A DNA stretch of 64,000 nucleotides from Heliocidaris erythrogramma (Eukaryota > Echinodermata > Echinoidea > Camarodonta > Echinometridae): positions 9,970,935 to 10,034,934 of the forward strand of contig CM046863.1 of the NCBI GenBank assembly GCA_025617745.1. The letters run 5' to 3'. The translations under genes and the position numbers were made by a program. Position 1 is the first letter of the stretch. Each line of letters starts with the position of its first letter. The notes under the pieces were generated by a model, which was not told the DNA's origin, ran no database searches, and saw only the letters and a program-made list of their open reading frames with translations. Below are positions 31,612 through 44,213 of this stretch, in pieces.

Positions 31612-34520
31612 ATGAATGTAAGGATGACGCAGATTTTATGTTATCGGGAAGGGAGTTCCAAATGTCGGGACCGTGGTGTCTTATGGTTCTGTGGACCAGT
31701 AGGGTAATGGGGTTTACGAGATGAATATCAGATGAATGTCGTGTAGGATAGGAGTGAACATTAGTATTGTATGTGAAAGTGTGTTGAAATACCAAAGGTA
31801 ACATTTTCATTGAAAACTTAAACATAAAGATAACGGTTTGAAAAATATGAATGTCATCTATTTTCAGAGTTTTAAAATAATAAAATAGAGGGTCTGTATT
31901 CGCTAGATAATGAGAATACGAGCATATGCGCAAAGCCCTTTTCTGAAGTCGAAAGAGAGATTGAATTCTGGTCTCACTGCTATTACCCCATGCTAAATTA
32001 CAGTACGATATATGGGGGAAAATTACTGAATTGTATATTGTATATAAAGCTTTTTTTAGGAAGAAGATATTTTAATTTATACAAAATTCCTATACCTCTT
32101 GATACGGAGGTACATACATTATTAATGTGAATATTCCATGTTAAATTGGAGTCTATTGTAACTCCTAAAAATCTAGCGGCTTGTTTTTCTTTAAGTATCA
32201 AATCATCAATAACAATATTTTCTTGAAGAATAGTATGCGAATGAATATTTTTAACGTACATAAAATTAGTTTTATCAATATTTAATGATATTTTATTGCA
32301 TTTAAACCATCGAGATAATTTAGCTAACTCAAGATTAAGGATTTTAATTAGGGTATGTACATTTTCATGCGAGTAAAATATATTAGTATCGTCGGCAAAC
32401 AGAACATAGGTTAGGATTGGAGCAGAATTAATAATATCATTTATATATATCAAAAAGAGTAAAGTACCCCAAATTTACCCTTGTGGTACTCCACATTTAA
32501 CATTAGAGGTTGTTGACGTGGCAGATTTATATGCTACATATTGATGTATATTATATAAATAATCTTTAAACCATAATAAAGTATTCCCTCTAATCCCATA
32601 ATGTTGTAGTTTATAAATTAAAATCTGATGGTCTATAGTATACGCCTTCGACAAATCCATAAAAACACCTATTGTATGTTCCTTTTTAGATAGAGCGTTC
32701 GTAATTTTATCACAAAGTTGTACAATAGCATAGTCAGTCGAGTGATTTTTTCTAAAGTCAAATTGTTGTGGAATTAGTAAGTTATTAATATCTAAGAAAG
32801 AGTACAATCTTTTATAAACTATTCTTTCTAAGACTTTAGAAATACTCGATAACAAGGAGATGGGGCGATAATTAGTAATGAGGGAAGGATCATCTTTTTT
32901 GTAAATTGGAATTATTTTTGCTGTTTTTAATGAGTTTGGAAATATGCCTAAAGAAAGGGATAAATTAAAAATGTGAGATAAAGGGGCGGCTATATAATGA
33001 ATGATTTGTTTTAATAAGGATGCGCTTATTTTATCGTAGTCACTTGATTTGCTTGATTTTAATGATTTAACAATCTCTTTGATTTCGTGTATACTTGTTG
33101 GATTAAAGAATAAAGAGTTTTCTGTATTAAAAGAGAGGTATTCAGAAAAGTGTGCATTATCACAACGTATTTTAGATGCTAAGTTAGGTCCAACGTTAGT
33201 AAAATAAGTATTAAATGCACCTGCGATTTTATCTTCTTCGTTAATTCTGTCATCATTATAAATATATTCATTAATATTTTGTGTATTTTTCTGTCGTCCA
33301 AGAATTGTGTTAAGGGTTCGCCATAGTAAATCTGTATTGTTAGTATTGTTTTCGAGTTTATGCGAATAATATAAACGACGGGATAAGCGAATAATAGATG
33401 TTAGTTTATTACGATAACGAGTATATTTGGCATGATTTTCAGTAGAGGGATGGCATAATGAAATTTTATATAACTTGTTTCTTGTACGAATAGATTTAAA
33501 TATACCACTAGTAATCCATGGACGACGATTACGTTTACTATGTATTTTTGTTCGAACTAAGGGTATATTTTTATTATAGCAATCTAAAAGTTTGTTTCAA
33601 AAATTATCATAAGCTTTATTTACATCAGGTTCGCAGTAAACATCGTTCCAATCTTCACTGCTCAAATCCATTTTAAAGGAATTTATATTATCTTGAGTTT
33701 CTTTCCTGTGCATTTTAAATGTATTAGATCTATCCTGCAATAATGGGAGATCAGTTATTTTAGTAATCATAAATATTGGGAGATGATCCGAAATATCATA
33801 GTACATTATTCCGTAAGAACAATTATTGGTACAGACATTGGTGAATATATTATCAATTCTTGAATGAGTGGAATTTGTAATTCTGGTTGGCTTATTAATG
33901 TGGGATTGGAATGCATACGAAGATAAAATATTAAATAAGCGATGACTTTGATTATTAAGAGGAGTAGAAAAATCAATATTAAAATCGCCAATGAAGTAAT
34001 TATCCTTATTTTCATTGCAAATTTGTTCAAGACATTTATCCATATTATCAAAAAAAAAGAATCTACTATATTATGGGGTGGTCTATATACGACACCAATA
34101 ATTTTATTTTTAAGCTTATCATCAATAATTTCTAGAAATAAATCTTCAACCCCTATTAAGTGAATATCTGGTCTCAATTAAAATTTAAGAGTATTATGAA
34201 AATAGAGGGCTACCCCACCCCCTCTCCCATTTTCTCGATCTGCCCGAAGTAACGTATAATTTTCAATATCATTAATAAGGGGTGAATTTGAATTTAACCA
34301 GGTTTCGGTTAATGCTATTAGCGAAAATCAAAGAAAGAAAGATTTCAAAGTTATCAAAATTTTTATTTAGGCTTCTTATATTCAAGTGAAGTAAACTAAA
34401 GTCATTGCTGATATTGTTAATTAAGGATAATGGTGAATTAAACATAGGATTAAATTCATCCACCGTATAATAATTACTTTCAATACTCAAATTCTGATCA
34501 TTTAAGTTATCATTCAGCAT
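31612..34520 (-). pseudogene. CR1/L2-like LINE ORF2 (endonuclease + reverse transcriptase), decayed
   Basis: From 34520 downward the order is: an APE endonuclease start (LLHLNIRSLNKN), TETWL (in a shifted frame), GVVYRPPH, GDFNID, SRIDNIFTN and SDHLPI, the endonuclease catalytic series; then the RT with a KKDDPSLITNYRPISLLS region, motif A (FMDLSKAYTIDH), CGVPQG, and motif C FADDTNIF; then FLGVTIDSNLTW and the WNSLPDNIKSASSLHSFK C-terminus. Such proteins copy their own RNA at a nicked genomic site. Lesions: frameshifts near 34330, 34045 and 32055; stops near 34178, 33599 and 32474 (right after VPQG); a missing codon in motif A (KAFDTIDH is usual); and a DNA transposon in the last codons. ORF2 is otherwise almost full length. 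Confidence 0.88.
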
Positions 34521-34860
34521 TGATCAAATAAAAGAGCCGTTCTTAAAATCCATAGGTTCGCAATATAGTACGGTGCGTGTGTGCCGGTGCAAGTGCGCAA
34601 AAAGAAAAATAGGATACAGGATGCAGGAATGCAAACATGTATAATGATCGGACAGATTTTCGATTGGTAATAATATTAAACAGTTAACATATGAATATAA
34701 ATCCCCAAAGATCAAAGGCAGGGGCATGATGGGTCAAACAGATAGTAAATTTTCAGAATGAATGTCCGTGATTATTGTATACCGTAGTAATTATTACAGG
34801 GCGAAAAGAAAAAAAAAATAAAAATAAAAAAGGCAAGAAGCAGTAGGACTATTCGTCAAT
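34521..34860 (-). other. Probable LINE 5' region
   Basis: Directly upstream of ORF2 on the minus strand. A 67-codon open frame (34524-34727) carries no recognisable domain, and I find no ORF1 esterase or zinc-knuckle motif. It ends in an A-rich block near 34808. Confidence 0.35.
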
Positions 34861-35039
34861 AAGAACTACCAGAAAAGCTAAGTGAATCAGCAAGGATATA
34901 ATAACAATGGACGCTTGTATTGAATATGTCTAGACTGCATGTTTCATTAAATCCATTCATTATCAATAGAACATTATACAATACCAGGATCATTTGATCA
35001 TGAGTCAAGATACACTGTCCTTTTAAAAACATCCTTTGA

Positions 35040-35720
35040 TTATACCTGACGTACCGTGAATTTCGAGGTCTCACACCAGCAATGCAAAATCCAACATTTC
35101 GATGTTGTAAAAAAAAAGAACCAGAAACTGGAATATGTTTTTTTTTCTAATTCCCCTCCCACAGAGAAATGGCTTCCTTGCATTTTTTTTTAAATATTGG
35201 AAAGAAAAAAAAACATTATTCTATTCAACATTTCAATGTTGAAAGCAAGCGAACCAGACAGTGACATTTCTTTTTCGAAGTACTCTTCCCACACAGATAT
35301 ATCTTGCGTGTACTTTTTAAACATCGTTTTTCTTTGTTACTTCAAACAGCAGTTAACATAACTAAGTCTATATAAACCCAGGTATGACACTGAGACGATT
35401 GTGACTTCTCAAGTATATCATCTCTTTCCCGTTTAAGGTCGTTAACTAAAGGAAATTCTTCAATACCATGATTATGAGTGATTATACATTCTCTTTGTAG
35501 GATCATCTATTGATTTATACATGAAGTACATTGTGAATTTGGAGGTCACACATCAACAATGTAAATCCACCATTTCAATGTAGAAAAAAAAACCCGAACC
35601 AGGAACTGGAATATGTTTTTCGAAATCGGTCTCCCACGCAGGCATGACTTCATTGTACTTTTTAGCCGACCTTGTTACTTCAAACGGCAGTTGCCATAAC
35701 TGTATCAACACTGAAGTGAG
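35040..35720. repeat. Local diverged repeats around a palindromic 'caacatttcgatgttg'
   Basis: Three passages (about 35060, 35220, 35545) share in order a ctcacaccaNcaatg or caacatttcNatgttg palindrome, 'gaaccagNaactggaatatg' and 'tcccacNcagNNatgNcttc'. 'tgttacttcaaacNgcagtt' follows twice. Non-coding. Confidence 0.6.
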
Positions 35721-36012
35721 TGAAAATCATTTCTTTATTCAAGAAAATGTTCAAAATACATTACCAGGTCCACTATCCATTTGGACAGTGGCAGGTACAC
35801 ATAGAAAATACAGACTTGAGAAACATATATACATATAAACGTACACTTAAACACAGGAGATGTAACATCCATACATTAGGATCTTTAAAAGGCAAAACAA
35901 CCTAAATATCATCACGAATTAGCGATAACAATGAAATATATAGGATATACGACAGCATTGCAATATATGTGCAATAAATAAAGTATATAATAAAGAGGTC
36001 TGTGAAGTTGTT

Positions 36013-36475
36013 TTGATATTCGTTATTCGTTATTCGATATTCATTTGATATTCATTTGATATTCATTTGATATTCATTTGATATTCAAAAATGCCTAAAA
36101 TCGGATTTTTTTTTTCCACGTATGCCTGGCGCCCACGGTCCCCGATCTGATGCCATGATGACCTTGACTTTGACCCCTCAAGGTCATGGTCAAAAATGGC
36201 GCCAAATATGAATACTAGCTTTTTGACGAACTGAAAGTGGCCCAAAATCCAAAATTTTTCCACCCCCGCCTGGCGCCCACTATCCGCGATCTAATGCCAT
36301 GATGACCTTGTTGTTTTGATATTCGTTATTCGTTATTCGATATTCATTTGATATTCATTTGATATTGAAAAATGCCTAAAATCGGATTTTTTTTCGACGT
36401 ATGCCTGGCGCCCACGGTCCCCGATCTGATGCCATGATGACCTTGACCTTGACCCCTCAAGGTCATGGTCAAAAA
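36013..36475. repeat. Two-unit repeat with 'gatattcattt' array and 'tcaaggtca' motifs
   Basis: Each unit (from 36013 and 36313) starts with gttattcgttattcgatattc and several ttgatattca steps, then gcctaaaatcggattt, atgcctggcgcccacggtcc, and gatgaccttgac facing cctcaaggtcatggtc. The last two form an inverted pair. The second copy of the locus has fewer ttgatattca steps (57405-57445). Confidence 0.75.
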
Positions 36476-37127
36476 ATGAAGATAGTTGCAAACAGAGGGA
36501 AAAAAATTGATATTCTTAATATAAACGGGAGAGTTTAGTATCCTACTGCATATTATCAAATGAGCATGTATGGGGCATTGGACCATGTCTGCTCATGCCT
36601 ACTATAAAATGTAATAAACGATGCGAGCAGAGCAGCCTTACTTAAATCATTAAACATGTCATTTGGTCGTTTGTTACAGCCACACCTTGCAAGAGTTTTC
36701 TTAATCCGGGTTTTATTTTCATAATCAATAAAGCCTCTCTGTCCAACTTCAATAGCTTCATACATAGTATCAAAACCAGATTCATTTAAATCTTCAGTTA
36801 ATACTTTATACCTTTCTAACTTTCGTTTGAAAAGTATGAAAAGTCATAAAACAATACGCATGATACATATCGCATTAATACATGTACAAACTAACTAAAT
36901 TGGAGAGGTTCTCATCTAATTGAATTGTACCCCAAAACCATTGCGACTTCTCAAATATAGTTCATTTATTACATCCTGTCAGTGCTCATTACATATTATA
37001 GAACAATATATCCTGGGATAATCTCAGTAGACCGACAACCCACGGGTAGGAAATGATGAAACATATAGGACATATATGTACTGATACAAGCATGTCCCCT
37101 TTTACCAGAGGCGACCCTCGACCCTCG

Positions 37128-37640
37128 GGGGGGGGGGGGGGGGAGGGGCAGCGCCTCCCCCAATTTTTCAGGCACCCATAAAGTGCTCCTTTCTATTTTG
37201 AAAAAGTGCCCCTCTTTACTCTGATAAGTGCCCCGTTTCTCTTTTATAAGTGCTTTTCCACCCTTCTGATAAGTGCCCTTTATTCTTTCCTTAATAATGC
37301 CCTTTCCCCATCCTATTCAGTTCCCCTTTTCAAATCTGATGAGTGCTTCCTTTCCATTAAGTCCCCCTTTTACCACTTATTAAGTGCCCTATTTCAAATC
37401 TGATGAGTGCCCATTCTTTCCTTCAGAATAAGTGACAATTTCCCCTTCTTGTAAATCCCCATTTCCCATTTTTATAAGTGCCCTTTTTCAAATCTTATGG
37501 ATACCCTTTTTTTGTTTTACTTCTGACAACACATAGTGTCTCCCCCCTATTGCCATTTTCCCCTTTTGACAATTCTGCCTTTTTCAAATTTGAAGAGTTC
37601 CCCTTTTTATTTAGATTATTCCCCCTTCTGAGAAATGCCA
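37128..37640. repeat. G-run followed by degenerate ~30-bp 'tgataagtgccccttt' repeats
   Basis: After a G-run (37128-37143) comes a long series of variable units containing 'aagtgccc(c)ttt' or 'tctgatgagtgcc'. The same phrases in reverse occur at 25690-25890. Short open frames here are meaningless. Confidence 0.65.
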
Positions 37641-37699
37641 CTCACTCCTTATTTCAAGACGGTTCTATAGCCCATCTGTATAGTTGTACTTGTTCAAGT

Positions 37700-37948
37700 T
37701 TTGTTTGCCGTTATCATGATTATGTTGCTTCATGATAAACAGACTTAAAGGCCATATAAGAATATTTTCTTGTTCATTGAGTCTAATTTATACTGCATTC
37801 AATAATTATGACCTTAAAGTGTTCTTCATAGGGGTGAAATCAGAGCCATTATAAGTAGGCCACATTACTCCGACCCAGATAATTAACAGAGAATCAGGGG
37901 CGTAGTTTCATAGGCGACTGGGGGCACATTCCGCCAATCGAATATCAA

Positions 37949-37989
<41 letters not shown>

Positions 37990-38640
37990 GCAGGATAAAT
38001 GATAACACAAAAAGGGTTAATTAATATTGAATGGTGCCCCTTTCTTCTCTTGTTTATTTATGAACTTTACGTTTTCTCAGTTATTATCATCTGACAGCAC
38101 GTTAATACACGTGAAGAAGCAACCGGTGGCCTATAGCCTCTACATATGATGACGTCATCAAGTCGTCTTCTGTTTTTCGTGAGATTATTTCCGGGTTTTG
38201 ATGCTCTTGAATTCAAGCTTTCACACAATTATTTCTCCTCTGCATGACACTTTGTAAGCAAATAGTAGCAATTACTGTGTTCTGTGGCCGCTAAGCTTCA
38301 TTATTATATATGATTTATCCATTTCATTTTTCATTTCGGAGATGGTCTTTAAGTCCATTCTGGCCTTTTCTTCCTTTTCTTGCAAAATATCACCCTAAGT
38401 TTAGATAATTATGTACATATAACTTAATTATACTCCTATGTTTAAAAGCACTTGAATCGTCATAAACGGACAGGTTGTGTATGCGGACATTCGATTTAAA
38501 ACAGCCACTGAAATAAGTTTACAAGCAATACTTCTGAAATTTTCTAACACTTTTGTTGGACAATATTATAGAGAACAGAATTGATGTTGATTATACTATT
38601 TAATGAATAGGTTTTGTTGAATTAAAAGATAAAAGAGAAG
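37700..38640. other. Non-coding DNA
   Basis: Contains an (AG)n/G-run at 37958-37990 following 'caggggcgtag' (a hAT-like terminus) and a palindromic tgatgacgtcatca at 38148. No gene. Confidence 0.4.
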
Positions 38641-38849
38641 GCTTCAGTTTTGTTAGGCGTCCGGACACACGACCCCCCCCCCCCCCCCCCACACACACCT
38701 CCGGCGCCTATGAATTCATCCCAGATCTCAGTTAGGTTTAAAATGACCTCACAATTTATGGCAAGTTCCTTCGCAAAAATTGCGCCCTTCTGGAGAAAAC
38801 TAGAAGAGAAATATAAAACAAAATCATACAAACTGATAAAGGAAGGAAT

Positions 38850-39590
38850 AAGAGAAAAATACTGAAAAAAATAAAAGAAGGCAAGAGAAGAAGATGCTAG
38901 AATAAGAAAGACAGAATAGAGAAGATGATAAAAGGAAGAAACAAAGAATAAGAGATAAGGGAAAGATCAAAAGAGGAGCTGAAAGGAGATTAATGAAGAA
39001 ATACACGGTGTAGGGTAGAGCAAAAGATGATAGAGATAATAGAAGGAAATAATAAAGGAAACATAAAAGAAAAAAAGACAAGATGATGGAAGGCAAAGAA
39101 TAAAATAAAGGAAAGACAGCAAGAGAAGACAAAGAAAGGGGAAAAAGAACAAGATATGGAAAGACTGGAAGAGAAGATCCAAGAAAGATCAACATACAGA
39201 AAGAGAAGAACAAAGAAAAACCAAAACAAAAAAGAACATGAGGAAAGAAAACAAGAGAAGATGAAGAAAGATCAAAACAAAGAATAACATAAGAAAAGAC
39301 AGAAAGAGAAGATGAAAGAAAGCCCAAAACAAAGAATAACATATTAAGCAAAGAAGGAAAGAAAAAAGAAAGAAGAAAATAAAGAGAGACATAGGGAGGG
39401 ATAGAAGTAAAGATGAAGGGGGGGGGGGGGGGGGTAAGGAAAGGTAAAGACAAAATGATACTAAAACAAAGAACAACATAAAGAAAGTTAGTGAAAACAA
39501 ATGCAGAAAGATAACGCAATATTAAGTTTAGGACAAGAGAAAAGATAAAACAATGAAAATATGAATGAACATAAGGAAAAGATGTCATGG
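38850..39590. repeat. ~740-bp polypurine tract
   Basis: The plus strand is almost entirely A and G (aagaaagaagaaaataaag style), with a G18 run near 39420. The complementary pyrimidine strand reads as a 254-codon Phe/Ser/Leu frame, a composition artefact. The second copy (60190-60838) has lost about 13 and about 80 bp here, as expected from slippage. Confidence 0.85.
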
Positions 39591-39591
39591 A

Positions 39592-42170
39592 GGGGGTAGT
39601 TGTCCTGGGGTTAGTTGTCCTAGGGGGGTAGTTGACCTAAGGGGGTAGTTAGTCTGGGAGCCTGTCCCGAAATAGTCACACCATCTTACCCATAAGATTT
39701 GACCCTTTAAAGTTGCTAAGACCATCTAAGTCATGGACAAAAAGGTTGTCAGCCTGAACGTAGCCGCTGGGTTTAGCACCCAGAGCCCCCAGAAGAAGCA
39801 CCAAAGTCGGGTCGATTTCACCCCATCTCCCCCATACACCAAACTTAGTAGGAAGTAGTATGACTGGACATTACAAAACACAAACAACTGACAAAAACTT
39901 CCAAAAGAGCTATGGATGTACATTCCAAAAATATAAAAACTGACAAAATTGTCCATCGGGAAGGGGTTGTCAGACCCCTGAAATGAAAACCCAAATTGCC
40001 CTTTGACAACGTTTTGCCCCCCCCCCCCCCATGCTCTATATGTAAAGAATTTTTTCTTATTTTTCTTCTTATCTTCTGACTATGATAACTCCCCTTATAC
40101 AAAAATACCATGGTAATACTACGTATTTCATGGTATTACAGCCATAATACCACGAAAACATGGTAAATCCGTGGTACACATCGTATTGCCACAGTATTAC
40201 TACGAACAAATTGTATATTCATAGTATTTGCATCGTGTACCATGAAAAGCATGGTACATTCATAGTATTTTCATCTTGACAATGGGTAACGCAGTAAATT
40301 CATGGCACTTTCACAGTAATACCGTTCCAATTTACCGCGGTATTACCATGGTATTACCATGGTACTTTTTTGTAAGGGTCAAAAGTGTTTTATTCAATTC
40401 AATTCAAACTTTCATAACATAATTTTGAGTATAATAATCTTCTTGCCGTGCAATTTGGTGTTAATTGGTCTTTTGATTAATAAGTTATTGAATTGTGAAA
40501 CATGTATTGCTTTCTCAAAGGTAGCCAAAAAATATTGTCAGGACTTTGTAAACACACCCATTGTCAATCTGATAAGGCATACTAGAGGAGCTCGCTTGGT
40601 TTCTGTGTAATTAACGCATGAAAAGTACATTTCAGGTTGGCAGTCACATACCACAGAAACCTGAAAAGCTCTTCTATTATGTCTTTTCAAACAGGTGAAC
40701 AGGGACAATGGGTGTGTTTACATAACCCTGACAATATTTTTGAGGTACTTTGGAGAAAGCAATACATTTTCACAATTTAATTAATTATCAAAAGACCAAT
40801 AAACACCAAAAATGTAAGAAGATTATTATACTCAAAATTATGTTATGAAAGTTTGAATTGAATTGAATGAAAAACTTTTTAGTTATTATAGTCAATAGGT
40901 AAGAAAATGTTTTTTCTTTACATAGAGAGCATTTTGGGGGTCAAAGCGTTGTCAGAGGGCACTTTGGGGGTTTTCATTTCAGGGGGTCTGACACAACTTC
41001 CCGATGGACAATTTTGTCACTTTTTATATTTTTGGAATGTACATCCATAGCTCTTCCTACTGACAAAGTTTGGTGCATGGGGGAGATGGAGTGAAATCGA
41101 CCCGACTTTGGGGTCTCTTATGGGGGCTCTGGGGGCTAAACCCGGCGGTTCAGGCTGACAACCTTCTTGTAAATGACTTAGATCGTTTAAGTAAGGTAAA
41201 GTAAGGGTAAAAAGTTATAGATAAAATGGGGTGACTATTTCGGGATAGGCTCCTGCCTAAGTTGTCTGGGGGATAGTTGCCCGGGGTAGTTGTCCAGGGG
41301 GTAGTTGTCCGGATACGATATATACATGTATACCCTGCACTTTTTTCAAGAGGGGAGTTCATAAACGACGGTTCTAGTACTAGAATTTATATTTCAAATG
41401 CTATGGAAGCATGGGTGTCGATCCCGGGAGGGGGAGGATGTGTGATATATTCTCCAAATAGTTCAGGAGGCGGTTGGCCTGTATCCCCCCAATAATTCAC
41501 CTTCAGTAAATGACATGCTCAAATAATATGATCAGGAGGAGGAGGAGGAGGATTACCATGATGATTATTATTCATAGGATCACAATGGATCAACGTGGTC
41601 ATAATTTTTGTTATGATTTTTTTTTTAAATTATGATTCAGATTTTATTGCTGTTTTCAATCATATTAACATAATTTACATAATACTGTAGTGCATAACAT
41701 AATATGAATACAATAATAACAAAATATAACAATTTTTTTCCATAGACATGCACAATATTATATCAAGAAGTAAAATTTAAAAAATATGATACACAAATAT
41801 TGACCTATCAAGTGGTGTTGAAAACAGTTGGACATGTTTAAAAGCAAAACTTGTATATTACATGTCCAGAAACTCATATAACTTAATCACGAGTGGGTCG
41901 TTCAATAATATTAAATTCATAAAGATTAGGAAGACCGAAATCAGTTTTCAAAGAAAACAATGAAATTAAGCAAGTTAGTAATTCCTATGAAATCATACTC
42001 AAATGCTCTGAAAGGTGATTTTAACTCAGGGTAATTTGAATGTCCCAACAATGGGAGGGCATACTCCATTCCCACGTCCATGGCCATATTAAACAGGGGC
42101 ACACTGTAAATCATGTATTATGAAAATATTGCTACGAGGGCTTCAACTAATCTCCAGGACAACTACCCCC
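39592..42170. mobile_element. Long palindromic (foldback) element with 'gggggtagttgtcc' repeats
   Basis: An outer arm at about 39655-40056 is the inverse of 40917-41258 (for example gtcccgaaatagtcac against gtgactatttcgggat). An inner arm at about 40379-40600 is the inverse of 40690-40908. Tandem gggtagttgtcc motifs lie at 39592-39660 and 41262-41320, and an inverted copy ends at 42170. Whether the element ends at about 41320 or 42170 is unclear, and no target duplication was found. It has no coding capacity. Copied at about 60840-63420. Confidence 0.7.
40092..40378. mobile_element. MITE with 'ccatggtaat' ends, inserted in one palindrome arm
   Basis: Ends cccttatacaaaaataccat and its complement (atggtacttttttgtaaggg). 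The interior is full of 'accatggta' and 'catagtatt' phrases. The opposite palindrome arm reads straight through the equivalent site (near 40895), so this is an insertion with its own empty-site reference. Confidence 0.8.
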
Positions 42171-42410
42171 TGCGACAAGCCCCTCCCCGCGCAACTTTCC
42201 CCTCCCACAAATGGACGATTGTTGGAACTTGAGATAAAGGCTAAGGATTAAAGTCTCCACTATTAGGAATGGAGAAACGGGAGGATTTGGATGTGTGTGT
42301 GTGTGTGTGTGTGTGTACGGGGGGGGGGGGGGGTGGCGGGTCCTCTCCTCCCACGGAAGGAACTTTTTAAGTTAATGAACGGAAATCATGGTTTAGCACA
42401 TTGTAGATGT
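41330..42410. other. Non-coding DNA
   Basis: Contains a short (GAG)n run (41536), A+T-rich sequence and a (TG)n-G-run compound microsatellite (42292-42333) whose length differs in the second copy. No gene. Confidence 0.45.
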
Positions 42411-42413
42411 ATG

Positions 42414-42640
42414 AATAGGCCTGTTTACTAAGTGTATTTAAATTTATGCATGTTTCTCTCCAGAATCCTTAGCTACCAACTATTTAGTGCACCTGATATG
42501 CATAATGGCATCTCTATGGATGGAATCCATTTTGCATACATTAGATGTTGCTATGTCGGGCAAGCCTCTGGCAAGCTTTTTAGTCGTCAAGAGAAACTTT
42601 TGTTCAAGAAGTATGCATAAAATTAGTAAACAGGTCTATT
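42414..42640. mobile_element. MITE, 227 bp, 'aatagRcctgtttac' ends
   Basis: Starts aataggcctgtttactaa and ends ttagtaaacaggtctatt. A related copy lies inverted 350 bp away (42991-43227). The interior shares 'gttgctatgtcNgNcaagcc' and 'tatgcataaaatt' with that copy. Two overlapping 62-codon frames are chance. Confidence 0.8.
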
Positions 42641-42800
42641 ACGGCAAAACCATGTTTGACGCATTCACGATCTGACTAGTGGACGAGGGAGACGCCAGTG
42701 GACGGGTGAGCCCTTCTTGCACAAAGCGCGGTATACAGCTGACACAAAGCATTCCATTGTAGCTGGGAAAATCTAAGACGGCGTTCAAGTCCACACATTC
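42641..42800. repeat. Short block shared with 48938-49140, partly inverted
   Basis: 42641-42736 (acggcaaaaccatgtttgac ... cacaaagcgcggtata) is the reverse complement of 48938-49014. 42737-42800 (gctgacacaaagcNNtccat) is a direct copy of 49070-49140. The pair thus differs by an inversion of one half. The identity of the sequence is unknown. Confidence 0.65.
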
Positions 42801-42990
42801 GAAAGCTCAGTATAATGCCTTATCATATATGTAATGACGCCAATTTTACCATAACACAGTCTCTATAATTTCGACTCGCTCGCTGTGACTGTAACGTTGA
42901 TATTCGGGCATCGGCGTCATTCCCAGTGCGCATATTATGACGTAATGACAAGAATGAGAGAAAGAATTTTGAGTGCGCTGAGCCAGTTAG

Positions 42991-43227
42991 AATAGACTTG
43001 TTCACAAACATATTCAAATTTTATGCATAATTTTTAAACAAAGGTTCTTGACAACCTGAAAGCTTGTCAGAGGCTTGTCAGACATAGCAACAAGTAATGT
43101 ATGGAAATTGGATTCCAAGTATTGTAGTTCATTGATTAATAACCTGTTAATGGATACCTCGCTACTATAGGCCCCATCAGGAAAGAAACACCACAATTAT
43201 TTGAATAACTTTGTAAACAGGTCTATT
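42991..43227. mobile_element. MITE, second copy of the 42414 family
   Basis: Ends aatagacttgttcacaaa and tttgtaaacaggtctatt. Opposite in orientation to its neighbour and clearly diverged from it, so the two insertions are independent rather than one duplicated. Confidence 0.75.
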
Positions 43228-43599
43228 GAAATATTTTCTTCAACGCCAGGATCGTACTCACATCCGTGGGCCTCAATGCGACATTTTCGTAATGTATTCA
43301 ATTTATGCAGGTTTGCCTATAGTTACAATGACACGTTATAACATTCACCTGTAACAATCTTTTTCTATTCTTTTTCAAGTAGTCGGAATGCGAATTACAT
43401 GTACGAGGCGTTTTAAGGTTGAACAAGCATTTTGGCTTGCTCCAACTAGCAACATTTGATGTATGCAATCTGCATTCTGACTATTGAAATACAATGACTT
43501 GTAACAGTTGGATGTAATAGTTTATTCCTAGGAGTTTGACAGAGAGGTTAGCATTAAATTTGAACGCATTACGAAAATGGCCTATTCATAGAAATTAAA

Positions 43600-43989
43600 A
43601 ATGTGTGCGCGCGCGTGTGTGTGTGTGTGTGGTAGTGTGCTTTTACATATATGCAGGTGTGGGGTACAGAGAACAATAGAGTACAATGATGGCCTTTATT
43701 CCGTCAAGCTTGTGGGGTACAAAATACAATAGGAGAAGTACTTGCGGGGTATACAATACAATAGAAATTAATAAAGTTCCCCACAAGACCATGTATGTGA
43801 ATGTGGGCCTGTTTAGCAGTATGTCCGAGGACATTTTCGGACAGAGAACAAAAAAAATCATGAGAACAATGGTCCTCGGAAGCCGGACAATAGTCCTCGA
43901 TCGTCGAACAATGAATTTGTGCTTTATTCCGTCGACTGTCCGAGGACGAGGAACAATAGAGGAAAAATACTTGTCCTCGGAAGTAAAGC

Positions 43990-44025
<36 letters not shown>

Positions 44026-44048
44026 GGGAGTGGGGGGGGGGGGGGGCT
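43600..44048. repeat. Microsatellites and a two-unit local repeat
   Basis: 43660-43800 and 43810-43990 share 'gaacaatag', 'ctttattccgtc' and 'aagtacttg' or 'aaatacttg' in the same order. 'gtccgaggac' palindromes occur in the second unit. They are bounded by (GT)n runs (43611, 43991-44024) and a G-run (44033). Confidence 0.6.
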
Positions 44049-44213
44049 CATAATAATACGTGACCAGTCACCACAAAGCCACCAAAAGGTCGCCAGATAT
44101 GAATCTTCAGTTAAGGTCTCATTCTTTAAAGAGGAGATTCTCAACTTTAAAATGACATAAAACTCGTAAGCATTGGATGTTCCTAACCCACTGAAGAAAG
44201 AGAAGAATGCCCA

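Noticed and set aside
31592..31933. LINE protein ending in ...SFKGPLL
   Set aside because: The last residues are read from the transposon's inverted repeat. The true C-terminus lies beyond the insertion at 27038-27080.
38824..39588. 254-codon minus-strand hydrophobic frame (and its partner at 60245-60839)
   Set aside because: It is the pyrimidine complement of a polypurine tract. Composition explains the Phe/Ser/Leu content, and the two copies differ by non-triplet slippage.
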